NCBI GenBank assembly: GCA_903934015.1 | Contig: CAIZMI010000018.1 | Span: forward strand, 1-48,874 | From: an uncultured bacterium | GTDB lineage: Bacteria; Patescibacteriota; Andersenbacteria; UBA10190; CAIZMI01 | Direction: 5' to 3' | Length of the DNA: 48,874 nt | Part shown: positions 6,200-14,930 of the stretch, piece by piece | How positions within the stretch are numbered: position 1 is the first letter of the stretch | Layout of the letters: each line of letters starts with the position of its first letter | The notes under the pieces: model-generated | What the model saw: only the letters and a program-made list of their open reading frames with translations | The model's database searches: none | What the model was told of the DNA's origin: nothing | Translations under genes and position numbers: made by a program

Positions 6200-6766
6200 T
6201 CACAACATGGTGCGAGTCAGATCCTGGAAGACGGGGATATCCTTCGTACCGCGTTTGATGTCAGTGAAAATGACTATGGCATCACCAGTGAAATCGCGCA
6301 CAGCGGTACCGATCGGGCAGGCATCAGAATTCCCACGGTTATTGAACGCACGTGCGACCCGATTAGTATCCTCACGTGCCCAATCAAACCCGAGTTCCGG
6401 CAACTCCTCGCCCTGATGTTCACGAATCGCGAAGTTACAGCCACAGTGCCCTACCACAATCAGATTTTTGACCGGAAAATGAAGAAGTTTGATACGCAGG
6501 TTCTCGACCAGAGTTGCGAAGTACCCCGGTTGCCTTTCATGGTGAGCAAATGCCGCTGCACCACCAGCAATCGATATCAACTGCCAGTCACGCTTGAATC
6601 TACCCAGACGCAAGCGGTGACTATAGTAATCGAATTGCGCCTCAGAGAAGCGACTGTCGAAGCAGTCCACAACCAACGTCTCGACAACAACCTTGTGACG
6701 AATCCTGGAAATCGGATGTAGCGAGTGATAAAACCGACCAACATTAACTGACGTCAGCCACAACAT
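6200..6766 (-). CDS. Beta-carbonic-anhydrase-like zinc protein
   Basis: 188 residues with the two metal motifs of beta-class carbonic anhydrases. DCFDSRF around residue 34 has the C-x-D-x-R pattern (Zn Cys plus the Asp/Arg dyad), and VVGHCGC around residue 106 has H-x-x-C. Between them lies an AGGAAAFA segment in place of the usual R-x-A-G-N. The family interconverts CO2 and bicarbonate, but such divergent members may act on other substrates. The start is well supported: AAGGAGG lies 5 nt before the ATG. Promoter 6827-6854, terminator 6144-6171. The plus-strand ORFs here are shadows. Confidence 0.7.
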   Translation of the reverse strand: MLWLTSVNVGRFYHSLHPISRIRHKVVVETLVVDCFDSRFSEAQFDYYSHRLRLGRFKRDWQLISIAGGAAAFAHHERQPGYFATLVENLRIKLLHFPVKNLIVVGHCGCNFAIREHQGEELPELGFDWAREDTNRVARAFNNRGNSDACPIGTAVRDFTGDAIVIFTDIKRGTKDIPVFQDLTRTML

Positions 6767-6826
6767 ACAGCCTCCTTGTATTGAGTAAACGGACCACGAA
6801 GAATTTTACCAAATGAACATTAGTAA

Positions 6827-6854
6827 ATTTTATAACTATGAGTAGATTCGTCAA
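6827..6854 (-). promoter_or_regulatory. Promoter of the carbonic-anhydrase-like gene
   Basis: TTGACG (6849-6854), 16-nt spacer, TAAAAT (6827-6832) on the minus strand. Confidence 0.65.
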
Positions 6855-6991
6855 CAGCGTTTGACAGTAGTTTTCATATCTATTTTCGAGGCGCCCCTTC
6901 TAAGGGCTCGATTTGCAATATTTATAGGACATACCACAGAGCGGTCCCGAGGTGGCGCTCGGGGACGATTTTGCGAACTACGCAAAATCGT

Positions 6992-7020
6992 TTGACACAA
7001 TTTTTTATTACCGATATAAA
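6992..7020 (+). promoter_or_regulatory. Promoter of the tandem attenuator RNA
   Basis: TTGACA (6992-6997), 17-nt spacer, TATAAA (7015-7020). It is preceded by a 10-bp hairpin ACGATTTTGC/GCAAAATCGT at 6965-6991. Transcription would begin about 20 nt before the first RNA unit. Confidence 0.7.
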
Positions 7021-7045
7021 TACATACATGCAAACTTTTGGAAAA

Positions 7046-7199
7046 AGTTATACACAGTGGATGACCTGCAAAACAAACTTACGTTTGGCAGTTGTTTTTA
7101 TTAAGCATCTTATCCAAACTTCCAGGAGTTAAACTAATCACTTTATAAGCAGTCGCACACTTGATTAATAAACCTCCTGGGCAAAATCCGGGAGGTTTT
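7046..7199 (+). ncRNA. Riboswitch-like attenuator, unit 1
   Basis: Shares GGATGACC-GCAAAACAA...CGTTTGGCAGT...TTTATTAAGCA with unit 2. A closing stem joins the start (AGTTATA side, near 7046) to ACTTTATAA near 7140. GTTTGG (7083-7088) can pair with CCAAAC (7114-7119). CCAGGAG (7122-7128) is an exact complement of CTCCTGG, the 5' half of the terminator hairpin CCTCCTGG/CCGGGAGG (7173-7195). An antiterminator and a terminator are therefore mutually exclusive. The T tail is short (TTTTC). No known riboswitch class recognised. Confidence 0.65.
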
Positions 7200-7261
7200 C
7201 GTTAAACATTAAGAATTTATTAATAGAAAGATCAAATCATGAAAAATTTTAGCCTTACAAC

Positions 7262-7420
7262 TTGCTATTGGATGACCCGCAAAACAACCGTGCGTTTGGC
7301 AGTCTTATTTATTAAGCACGTCATGCGCACCAACCCGGGAGTTAACCTATCCACATAGCAAGAATGTAAGCATAAATGGATTTCGTTAAACCTCCCGAGG
7401 TATTCCCCGGGAGGTTTTTT
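7262..7420 (+). ncRNA. Riboswitch-like attenuator, unit 2
   Basis: Second copy of the element. It has a perfect closing stem TTGCTAT (7262-7268) / ATAGCAA (7355-7361) and the same conserved core. CCGGGAG (7335-7341) can pair with CTCCCG in the terminator 5' half (7391-7397), which otherwise forms CCTCCCG/CGGGAGG (7408-7414) with T6. Compared with unit 1, CCAGGAG/CTCCTGG has become CCGGGAG/CTCCCG, a covarying change that supports the alternative pairing. It lies about 100 nt before the 611-aa gene. Confidence 0.7.
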
Positions 7421-7517
7421 AGAAAAGTTAGGTGATTGGCGCGAAGCAAAAAAAATTCCGCCAGCAACTTAGCTGGAAGCAGTAGTGTCCTTTTCACAAT
7501 TGAGGAGTTAGAAAGCA

Positions 7518-9353
7518 ATGTTACGAATGACAAGTTCCCTCGCCGCCCTCTTTCAAGTACCTCGCCTGTACATCACAGTCCGCGGCCAAACCCGATCCGA
7601 AGCAGTGCTTGCCCAAATCACCACTCGACTAACCAAGAAGCTCGTCGGGAGTGAAACGACATCCTTCCAATCCACCTTCCTCGAAGGTCAGGAGGCACTT
7701 CCGCAAGAATGTCTGGTCCTGAAAGACGCGGCTGCGGTGCAGGCTCTATTTGAAAGCGGTGTTTCCCGTGATTCCGTGGTTGCCGTATTTGACCAAGAAG
7801 GCCGCGAAGATCACTACCACACTTTCACAACCTGCCTACGTGCCAACAACGACATGCCCAAATGGGCTAGCGGTTGCCACTGGGGCATCGCAGTTTTTCC
7901 TGGTTGCGTCGGAGACCACTTCCAGCGTAATTGCGGTGAACAAGCAGCGGCGCACTTTAACCGCAATTTCGTCAAGAATTTGCTCAGGGGGCAATTCCCC
8001 TGGGGAAAAATCCGCAGCAGTGAAAATCCCCCTGTGAATGTTGGCATCCCAGCACGAGTACGCGAAACCCTGACACGACTCAACGCTGGACCAAATCTTG
8101 CAGCAGCAATTGCTGACCAAGCATGTGCCGCTGAACTTCCTACCGGGTCGTACATCAGTTGGTATCGTGTGTCTCACGACCCAATCGAATGCGATCTGCA
8201 ACAGATGCTGCGGGCGGTCGACGCCATGGCAGCATTTGAACCAGTCTGCAACCTGCTGGCTTCATCCGACACCGATGTACAGTCAATACTCATGGCCGGC
8301 GTCGATGTCGACCCGGCAGTACGCGACGTGTATCTTATTCCAAAGTCTAACCAATTTTCTGTCCGACGACCCGACTTCCACTTTACCGGTGCGTCACATG
8401 TGTTTGCATCGGAGAACGACGAAATGCCTGGCGGAATGGCGGAACTGGCTTTCCTGGATCTGGTCTACGGACTTAATCAGGAACGCTGGAAAGCTTGCTT
8501 CGACTGGCTGACCAAGGACGGTCGTTTACTGTTCCTCGTTTCGCATGTCTGGAGCAAGTGCTACACCACCGAGATCCTGTGGCTTACTCAGTACTTGCAA
8601 GGGCTCGGTTACGACGTGGGCATGATGACCACAGAAAACATGGACGCCTTAACCGTCAAAAGTGATGGTGTCTATGACGAGACCGGTCGGATTGGCACTA
8701 TCTGGCGCCAATTCCCTATCTTTGAAGCAAGAGGCAAACTCGTCGATCTGGTTCTGGCTAGCCACGAAGGCAAAGTCCGAATGGTTCCCGAGTTCGCCCA
8801 CTACGGCAACAAAGTGTGGTTCTCGATCTTCCGAAGCCACAACGCGTTTTTCCGTGACCACTTGGACGATGCGACGTTTCGATTGCTCGACAAACTTCTT
8901 CCCGATTCTCACTTGGTGCGAAGTCGGGAGAACTTTCCCTTTTCGGTCGAAGGCACCGCGATCGATTCGCTTGCGGCGCTTTGCGCCTTGCCTCCTGCGG
9001 TTCGCGACGGACTTGTCATGAAACTCTCAGGAGCAAACACATTGACCGCCCGGTCATATGGCGTGATCATGGGCCACGGATTGACCCAAAAAACCTGGAG
9101 TGAGTGGGTTGATGAACGGATTCGTCTCGAACAACCCTTCATCGTGCAACGCCGGCTGGAAACCGGAACGATCGATCTGCCGGTGGTAAACACCAGTCGC
9201 GACGTCGGGGAACTTTTCCGATGTCGAGTCCTGCTGCGCCCGTGGCACATGGGCGGTCAGCTGGTCTCGGTGCACGCTTGCGCCGTCCCCAGTTCGACCT
9301 TGCGTGTACACGGTCGTGTGGATATGTGTGTGCCACCAATCCTGCTGGTCTAG
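7518..9353 (+). CDS. Unrecognised 611-aa protein downstream of tandem attenuators
   Basis: ATG 7518 follows GAGGAG with a 10-nt gap. The protein is soluble, with no signal peptide or membrane helix. The N-terminal half is alpha/beta. A middle segment (VWSKCYTTEILWLTQYLQGL) precedes GTIWRQFPIFE. The C-terminal third, with SGANTLTARSYGVIMG and QPFIVQRRLETGTIDLPVV, reminds me of ATP-grasp-like synthetases, but I cannot confirm the binding residues. Codons are visibly more G/C-ending than in the neighbouring AT-rich genes, suggesting a different history. Expression is probably controlled by the two RNA elements upstream. It ends in a strong terminator. Function not assigned. Confidence 0.75.
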   Translation: MLRMTSSLAALFQVPRLYITVRGQTRSEAVLAQITTRLTKKLVGSETTSFQSTFLEGQEALPQECLVLKDAAAVQALFESGVSRDSVVAVFDQEGREDHYHTFTTCLRANNDMPKWASGCHWGIAVFPGCVGDHFQRNCGEQAAAHFNRNFVKNLLRGQFPWGKIRSSENPPVNVGIPARVRETLTRLNAGPNLAAAIADQACAAELPTGSYISWYRVSHDPIECDLQQMLRAVDAMAAFEPVCNLLASSDTDVQSILMAGVDVDPAVRDVYLIPKSNQFSVRRPDFHFTGASHVFASENDEMPGGMAELAFLDLVYGLNQERWKACFDWLTKDGRLLFLVSHVWSKCYTTEILWLTQYLQGLGYDVGMMTTENMDALTVKSDGVYDETGRIGTIWRQFPIFEARGKLVDLVLASHEGKVRMVPEFAHYGNKVWFSIFRSHNAFFRDHLDDATFRLLDKLLPDSHLVRSRENFPFSVEGTAIDSLAALCALPPAVRDGLVMKLSGANTLTARSYGVIMGHGLTQKTWSEWVDERIRLEQPFIVQRRLETGTIDLPVVNTSRDVGELFRCRVLLRPWHMGGQLVSVHACAVPSSTLRVHGRVDMCVPPILLV

Positions 9354-9365
9354 AACTCCTCAGCA

Positions 9366-9414
9366 ATTGCGGCCGAGATGACAAAATTCGTCTCTCGGTC
9401 GCAATCCTTTTTTT
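9366..9414 (+). terminator. Strong intrinsic terminator
   Basis: ATTGCGGCCGAGA / TCTCGGTCGCAAT stem followed by TTTTTTT after a short spacer. Confidence 0.9.
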
Positions 9415-9466
9415 ACATCTAACCCAACAATGTTGGGATGAAATTTATTATTTTTAATTAATTATT

Positions 9467-10519
9467 ATGTCAAAAAATCAATCAGCAAAGAAAAGATATT
9501 TTGAATATGGTTTTTCAACCGGTTATTTGCCGTCTGGAAAAACTAATTCAATTGCGGATGTTAGTGGTGTCACTATTGGGCACATCTCAAAAATCGAAGG
9601 CACTGATGTACGAACCGGCGTGACAGTGATCGATCCGGGAGTAAATAATCTTTTTCAGGAAAAAATTCCCGCTGCTTTTTATGTGGCGAACGGTGCCGGA
9701 AAAGTCGCTGGGGTCACACAAGTGGAAGAATACGGAACAATTGAGGCTCCTATTGCTCTCACCAACACGCATGCAGTTGGATCAGTGATGCGCGGAATTA
9801 TTGACCTTGTAATTAAACAAAACCCTGATTTAAAACCAACGGATAGTATTAACGCGGTTGTTGGTGAAGTCAACGATGGCTATCTCAGCAATATTCACAA
9901 AAATGTCATAGAACCTGAAGATGTAAATAGGGCGTATGCAGCGCGTTCTGGGGATGTGGCAATTGGTAGCGTCGGTGCGGGCACGGGCACCCGCTGTTTT
10001 TACTGGAAGGGTGGAATTGGTACGTCCTCGCGCATTGTTTCTTTGGATGGCCAAAAATATACTATCGGCGTTTTAGTTCAAACAAATTTTGGCGGTTCCC
10101 TTAATTTAGCGGGAATCCCTTTTGGAAAATTAGTCGGAAAATCCGATTTCACTTTTGAAGAAATTATTCCGGATGGCTCTTGCGTAATTGTTGTCGCGAC
10201 AAATGCACCATTCACCGCGCGACAACTAAAAAGATTGGCTAAAAGGGCAATTATTGGCCTGACAAATACCGGCTCGGTTGTTGCAACCTATAGTGGCGAC
10301 TACGTCATTTCATTTTCTACAAATCGCGACGGAATTGAGGGGGTAACTCCACGACAAAAATTAATCCCGGATACAAGTTTGAACAATTTCTTTTTGGCAA
10401 CAGTAGAAGCAACAGAAGAAAGTATTTTTGATGCGCTTTTTGCTGCCGAAACAATGCGTGGCAAAGACGGTAATGTGCGCAATGCTTTTCCCATTGAAGA
10501 ATCTCTTAAATATTTATAG
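9467..10519 (+). CDS. P1 (S58) family peptidase, DmpA-like L-aminopeptidase/D-esterase
   Basis: 350 residues, typical for the family. Members are Ntn-type enzymes that cleave themselves between Gly and Ser/Thr to form two chains and then remove N-terminal residues from peptides. Family blocks visible are ISDVSGVTIGH-like IADVSGVTIGH at 27-37, APIALTNTHAVG, GEVNDGYLSNI, SVGAGTGTRC, GVLVQTNFGG, and PDGSCVIVVATNAPF, whose Gly-Ser is the expected autocleavage site. The C-terminal LTNTGS block is also present. It is followed 7 bp later by an aspartate-racemase-type gene, so the pair may handle D-amino acids or peptides. No clear Shine-Dalgarno. Confidence 0.9.
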   Translation: MSKNQSAKKRYFEYGFSTGYLPSGKTNSIADVSGVTIGHISKIEGTDVRTGVTVIDPGVNNLFQEKIPAAFYVANGAGKVAGVTQVEEYGTIEAPIALTNTHAVGSVMRGIIDLVIKQNPDLKPTDSINAVVGEVNDGYLSNIHKNVIEPEDVNRAYAARSGDVAIGSVGAGTGTRCFYWKGGIGTSSRIVSLDGQKYTIGVLVQTNFGGSLNLAGIPFGKLVGKSDFTFEEIIPDGSCVIVVATNAPFTARQLKRLAKRAIIGLTNTGSVVATYSGDYVISFSTNRDGIEGVTPRQKLIPDTSLNNFFLATVEATEESIFDALFAAETMRGKDGNVRNAFPIEESLKYL

Positions 10520-10526
10520 TAGTTTT

Positions 10527-11276
10527 ATGCAATTAAGTGACACAAAAAATATTATCGGAATCGTTGGCGGATTAGGACCGCTTGCCGGTGTATTGCTACA
10601 AAAATATATTATTGAAGCTACACCGGCAAATCGAGATCAAGACCACTTTTCAGTAATTACATACACAAATCCGCAAATTCCGGATCGTACAACTTCCCTT
10701 TTGGGACCCAAAAAAGGGCTGGATTTTGCCGAGGAAATAATAAAAACAATCGGTATCTTAGAGCAAGCCGGTGCATCGATTATTGGAATTCCGTGCAATA
10801 CCGCACACGCAAGATACGAGATAATTCAAAACGCATGCAACATCCCAGTTGTAAACATGGTGAAAGAAGTAGTCCGGTTATTTGATACCGAAAATGGTAG
10901 TAACATCGGTCTACTTGCGACCGATGGAACGATTGCCAGCGATGTGTACCAAAAATCTTCGTTAAATACAAAATGGATTATCCCAAACAAGCTAGAACAA
11001 GCGCTTGTTATGGATACGATTTACAGCATCAAAGCGGGACGCAAACCCCACATCGAAGCTATCATTAATATTTGCAATAACCTATTGTTCCGAGGTGCCG
11101 ACAGAATAATTTTAGGCTGTACTGAACTTTCAATTATCCAAGATGCATTGATCAAAGCAAAACTACCGCTACTTGATTCGTTGCGAATTTTGGCAAAAAT
11201 TCTAATTAATCAAACTGCCCAACAAGCCACGACGTCTAAAATTTTCACCCAAAAAACTCTTCAAGTCGCGACATGA
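10527..11276 (+). CDS. Aspartate/glutamate racemase family protein
   Basis: 249 residues from ATG 10527; the track start at 10428 runs back into the upstream gene. It carries both catalytic Cys motifs of PLP-independent racemases: GIPCNTAH around residue 88 and ILGCTELS around residue 197. The N-terminal glycine motif GIVGGLGPLAG is also present. Expected reaction: interconversion of L- and D-aspartate (or glutamate), feeding peptidoglycan. It follows the P1 peptidase by 7 bp. The 3' end overlaps the convergent PLD-like gene by about 30 bp. Confidence 0.88.
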   Translation: MQLSDTKNIIGIVGGLGPLAGVLLQKYIIEATPANRDQDHFSVITYTNPQIPDRTTSLLGPKKGLDFAEEIIKTIGILEQAGASIIGIPCNTAHARYEIIQNACNIPVVNMVKEVVRLFDTENGSNIGLLATDGTIASDVYQKSSLNTKWIIPNKLEQALVMDTIYSIKAGRKPHIEAIINICNNLLFRGADRIILGCTELSIIQDALIKAKLPLLDSLRILAKILINQTAQQATTSKIFTQKTLQVAT

Positions 11277-12258
11277 TTTTTTTGTAGGGGGTCGGCGCAA
11301 AAAGCTTGCAATCACAAAGAATAGACTCAAATTCCACGGCAACTTGTTTGTTTAATTCAAAATCAGAAATTATACAGTTAAACTCTCCCAGAGTATCAAA
11401 GGAATTTTTTTTAAGATTGGCCGACCCAATGCAGGATTTAATATTGTTATCCCCTGTCGCAAGCACCTCCTTAACATGAATCATCTTTTTATAAAGATAA
11501 ATTGTAACGCCCTCATTACGTGAAAAAGCGGTAAGTGTTCGCATGTTGGCGTTTTGATAAATATTGGCGCAAGCCGGAATAATCAACTGAATTTTAGCTC
11601 CATGATCCAATGCTTTTTGCAAAAGAGCCCCACCACGACGATCAATGTACGGCGTTACGACTTTATAGTTATCAAAACTCTTATCTTTAAAAAGTTCGGC
11701 TAGAGCCGGCTCCACTTCAAATATTTTTCTCGATGGTTCGTTCGCGGCAATTTTAATCGGCGATGTTTCGCTGGTTTTTGCATTCTTGCCAAGTGTGAAT
11801 CGATCATAAACGACATTGCCGATTTCCAAATCTTTAAAAACAACCAAAACATCTTTCCAATCACTAAAACGATCTCCAAGATTCATGCTCCCAAAAATAA
11901 GCGTTGAAAGTTTATTACCACGTTTAAACAAATAATATTTTTTATGATTAGGAAAAAAACCTTTACTTCTGGAAACATTGCTAGGATATTTTGTCTCAAG
12001 AGCAGCAAGTTCATCAATAAATGTCTTCGTTTTCTCAACAAAACGAGCGAATCTCACTACATAAGAACGATCAATATCAAAAATAACAAAAGCGCCCCGT
12101 TGCACCGCTTTTTCAATTTCACCCAAAACACGCTCACTGGAAAGGCCTGGCTCCCAAATATAAAGACTAAAAACAATCTGGTCGCCTTCGCCACAATCCA
12201 TTATCTCCCGACAGATTACTTCAACAGACTCGTTATAAGTAGTAACCAAATTAAGCAT
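11245..12258 (-). CDS. Phospholipase D-like domain protein
   Basis: About 337 residues with two PLD half-sites. The first is NHKKYYLF with FGSMNLGDR. The second is MIHVKEVLATGD with CIGSANLKK and a downstream Glu. The family cleaves or transfers phosphodiesters (cardiolipin-synthase-like enzymes or nucleases). There is no N-terminal membrane helix, unlike classical cardiolipin synthase, so the substrate is unclear. The track starts at TTG 12264. I prefer ATG 12258 because TATAAT (12267-12272) then lies 8 nt upstream, a leaderless arrangement like several neighbours. Confidence 0.8.
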   Translation of the reverse strand: MLNLVTTYNESVEVICREIMDCGEGDQIVFSLYIWEPGLSSERVLGEIEKAVQRGAFVIFDIDRSYVVRFARFVEKTKTFIDELAALETKYPSNVSRSKGFFPNHKKYYLFKRGNKLSTLIFGSMNLGDRFSDWKDVLVVFKDLEIGNVVYDRFTLGKNAKTSETSPIKIAANEPSRKIFEVEPALAELFKDKSFDNYKVVTPYIDRRGGALLQKALDHGAKIQLIIPACANIYQNANMRTLTAFSRNEGVTIYLYKKMIHVKEVLATGDNNIKSCIGSANLKKNSFDTLGEFNCIISDFELNKQVAVEFESILCDCKLFAPTPYKKIMSRLEEFFG

Positions 12259-12273
12259 ATTCAACCATTATAC

Positions 12274-13029
12274 TTACTTAGTATATCCCGTAAAAAACTC
12301 AATCTTTATATTTTCGGATTTTACACCAAGTTTTAACATCTCTTCCTTGGTTGCTTTCACCATCTCGGGCAAACCAACAATATAATAAATTGGGACCATA
12401 ACATCTTTTACATATTTTGAAACCATTGAGGCAGTAATTCTGCCTCGTTCGCCCGCCCAAGTTTTATCATCATCCGACAATTGTGACATTGTTGGAATAA
12501 ACAAAAATTTATCACTTTTTATTCCACGTAATAATTCAAGAAATGCGGTATTTTGCGGTGTTTTGTTGCCATAAAAAAGAGTGATCGGTCTCGGCCAACC
12601 ATTGTTTTGTTGATCCAAAATCATACCCAAAAATGGTGCTATCCCAATTCCACCGGCAAGAAAAACAATTGGGTGGTTATCATTGTTCAAAATAAAATTT
12701 CCAATCGGTCCATCAACCACTAACTCTTCTCCAACCGCCATATTGTTAATTGTTTGTTTAAAATCCGATTGACTGACACGCATTGAAATCAATAAGTAAT
12801 CTTGGTATGGAGCAGACGCTAAAGACATTGGATGAGTCGCTTCCCGACCCCCCTTCTCCGATAATTGCGGAACATGAAGTAGAACATATTGCCCTGCGCA
12901 ATATGTAAAACCATTCGGTTTTTCCAAATACAAACCTAGCGTCCCTTCGGCAATTTCTTTTTTTTCAATAATTTTTACACTTGCCCGAATCCGATTTGAA
13001 GGGGCTTGAGACGCATTTTCCTGTATCAT
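12274..13029 (-). CDS. FAD/NAD(P)-binding ferredoxin-reductase-type oxidoreductase
   Basis: 251 residues with the two-domain FNR layout. An N-terminal FAD beta barrel has CAGQYVLLHVP and the HPMSLAS flavin motif (R-x-Y-S variant). It is followed by an NAD(P) domain with VFLAGGIGIAPFLGMI. The C-terminus lacks the 2Fe-2S Cys cluster of dihydroorotate dehydrogenase electron-transfer subunits and a ferredoxin domain, so it is a bare reductase whose partner is unknown. A TATACC box lies right before the ATG, with no Shine-Dalgarno. Confidence 0.82.
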   Translation of the reverse strand: MIQENASQAPSNRIRASVKIIEKKEIAEGTLGLYLEKPNGFTYCAGQYVLLHVPQLSEKGGREATHPMSLASAPYQDYLLISMRVSQSDFKQTINNMAVGEELVVDGPIGNFILNNDNHPIVFLAGGIGIAPFLGMILDQQNNGWPRPITLFYGNKTPQNTAFLELLRGIKSDKFLFIPTMSQLSDDDKTWAGERGRITASMVSKYVKDVMVPIYYIVGLPEMVKATKEEMLKLGVKSENIKIEFFTGYTK

Positions 13030-13167
13030 TGGGTATATTACTGTTTAGCATAGCACAGACTTGAAGCAAATTATCACGCAAAAATGACTGCTTAATTTTA
13101 TAAAGAAAATTGCAAATTCATTCCGACTAGAAACCAGCTTCAATAAAGACTACTATACTATCTATAC

Positions 13168-13749
13168 ATGTTGCATCTCGATATAAGCCAATGGCTGTTA
13201 AATTATCGCTATTTGATCCTCTTTCCCCTTATCGTCATTGAGGGGCCAATCACAGTTGTAACGGCTGGCGTACTTGCTTCAGTTGGTCTATTAAATTTTT
13301 TCATTGTTTATTTTGTCGCCATTGTCGGTGATTTAGTGGGAGACTCTCTCTATTATGCAGCAGGTCGATTTGGCCGAAAACGCCTCGACCGTTGGGGTCG
13401 GTTTATCGGCCTACCCAAAGAGCGCCTTGAAAAGATGGAGGTCCATTTTAATGCGCATGGCGGCAAAACTCTAATTGCCGGAAAATTATCCCACGCCATT
13501 GGCGCCATCGTTCTTGTTACGGCAGGAATTGCCCGTGTTCCTTTTAAAAAATTTATTTTTTATAATCTTTGGGCAACATTACCGAAGTCTTTAGTATTAC
13601 TTCTGATTGGTTATTATTTTGGCAATACCTTTATTCACCTGCAAAGGTATTTTGATTTTGCTTGGTTGGGCGCCCTAGCTGCAGCCATTTTATTCGTGGT
13701 GGTATATCTTTTTTTACGGAAAACTGGTAAAAAACTGGAAGAAGACTAA
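13168..13749 (+). CDS. DedA family membrane protein
   Basis: 193 residues with the SNARE-associated/DedA fold. It has an N-terminal re-entrant region with Glu and Pro (IEGPITVVTAGVLA), then GDLVGDSLYYAAGRFGRK, then a Gly/Lys segment (HGGKTLIAGKLS) and C-terminal helices. DedA proteins are proposed lipid scramblases or transporters for undecaprenyl phosphate and phospholipids. TATACT lies 8 nt before the ATG with no Shine-Dalgarno, so the transcript is probably leaderless. The glycosyltransferase starts 11 bp downstream, so this looks like the first gene of a three-gene envelope operon. Confidence 0.88.
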   Translation: MLHLDISQWLLNYRYLILFPLIVIEGPITVVTAGVLASVGLLNFFIVYFVAIVGDLVGDSLYYAAGRFGRKRLDRWGRFIGLPKERLEKMEVHFNAHGGKTLIAGKLSHAIGAIVLVTAGIARVPFKKFIFYNLWATLPKSLVLLLIGYYFGNTFIHLQRYFDFAWLGALAAAILFVVVYLFLRKTGKKLEED

Positions 13750-13760
13750 CAACCACACCC

Positions 13761-14930
13761 ATGAAGATAATAATAGGAACAGATAACTACTTTCCCAACG
13801 TTAATGGGGCATCAATCTTTTCCCAACGTCTAGCCCATTATTTACAAAAACACGGCCACGAAATTCTCGTGATTGCTCCCGGGCGTCAATTAACAACCAA
13901 ACAAACGTTAGTAAACGGAGTTAATGTATTTGGCTTGGGTTCCGTACCAATTTTTGTTTATAAAGATTTTCGCTGGACACCATCATTTGTCGGTTATTAC
14001 GATATGACGAAGGTCGTGAAACAATTTAAACCTGATATTATTCATATTCAAGATCATTTCTATATTGGCGCCAGTTTAGTAAAAATTGCAAAGAAACTTA
14101 ATATCCCCTCTGTTGGAACAAACCATTTTATGCCTGAGAATCTAACACACTATCTCCACTTACCAGAAACAGGAGAAAAAGTTGTCACTAATATGGGATG
14201 GCGTCATTTTTGCAGTATCTATGGACTTTTAGATGTTGTAACAACGCCAACAAAAACTGCGTCAAAACTGCTGGATAACGTCGGATTAAATAAACCTGTC
14301 ATTGCGGTTTCCTGCGGTATCGACCGAGAAAAATTTAAACCCACTGTTAACGGTGATCCATTACGAGAAAAATACAAACTTCCAAAAGTGCCAACATTGT
14401 TATATGTAGGTCGCCTCGACAAAGAAAAAAAGGTTGATTATCTCTTGGAAGCTTTTGCAGACGCAATCAAAAATGTGAGTGGACATTTTATTATCGCAGG
14501 CAAAGGCGCAGAAACAAAGAACTTAAAAGAACAGATTGTAAAATTAGGACTTACAACAAAGGTCACTTTTACGGGTTTTGTGGAAGAAGCAGATCTACCA
14601 GCCCTCTACCGAACAGCGGATTGTTTTATTATTTCCGGAATTGCCGAACTACAAAGTATTGTCACAATGGAAGCAATGGCGTCTGGCCTACCGGTAATTG
14701 CAGTAAATGCAATGGCCTTACCAGAACTTGTTCATCACGAAAACAATGGCTACCTCTTTGAGCTAAATGATACCCAAAAACTTTCACAATACATACAAAA
14801 CATCTTAAGCAATGGCGCTTTACGACAAAAAATGTCCCAAAATAGCTTAGAAATCATCAAGAAACACGATATCAATAATACAATTAACCAATATGAGACC
14901 ATTTACACAAATCTTAAAAATACGAGTTAA
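13761..14930 (+). CDS. Glycosyltransferase family 4
   Basis: 389 residues with a GT-B fold. The N-terminal acceptor domain starts with MKIIIGTDNYFPNVNGAS, the typical beginning of PimB/MgtA-like GT4 enzymes. The C-terminal Rossmann domain shows LLYVGRLDKEKKVDYLLEA and the E-x7-E motif ELQSIVTME in the donor site. Expected role: transfer of a sugar from a nucleotide-sugar to a lipid or glycan at the cytoplasmic membrane. It lies between DedA and a PAP2-type phosphatase, so glycolipid or cell-surface glycan synthesis is likely. Confidence 0.9.
   Translation: MKIIIGTDNYFPNVNGASIFSQRLAHYLQKHGHEILVIAPGRQLTTKQTLVNGVNVFGLGSVPIFVYKDFRWTPSFVGYYDMTKVVKQFKPDIIHIQDHFYIGASLVKIAKKLNIPSVGTNHFMPENLTHYLHLPETGEKVVTNMGWRHFCSIYGLLDVVTTPTKTASKLLDNVGLNKPVIAVSCGIDREKFKPTVNGDPLREKYKLPKVPTLLYVGRLDKEKKVDYLLEAFADAIKNVSGHFIIAGKGAETKNLKEQIVKLGLTTKVTFTGFVEEADLPALYRTADCFIISGIAELQSIVTMEAMASGLPVIAVNAMALPELVHHENNGYLFELNDTQKLSQYIQNILSNGALRQKMSQNSLEIIKKHDINNTINQYETIYTNLKNTS

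Noticed and set aside
6851-7033. Minus-strand ORF of 60 codons
   Set aside because: It covers promoters and hairpins and has no protein-like composition.
7049-7358. TTATACACA, TTATCCAAA and CTATCCACA resemble DnaA boxes, suggesting an origin
   Set aside because: They fall inside the repeated RNA units, are imperfect, and no dnaA, dnaN or AT-rich unwinding region is nearby.
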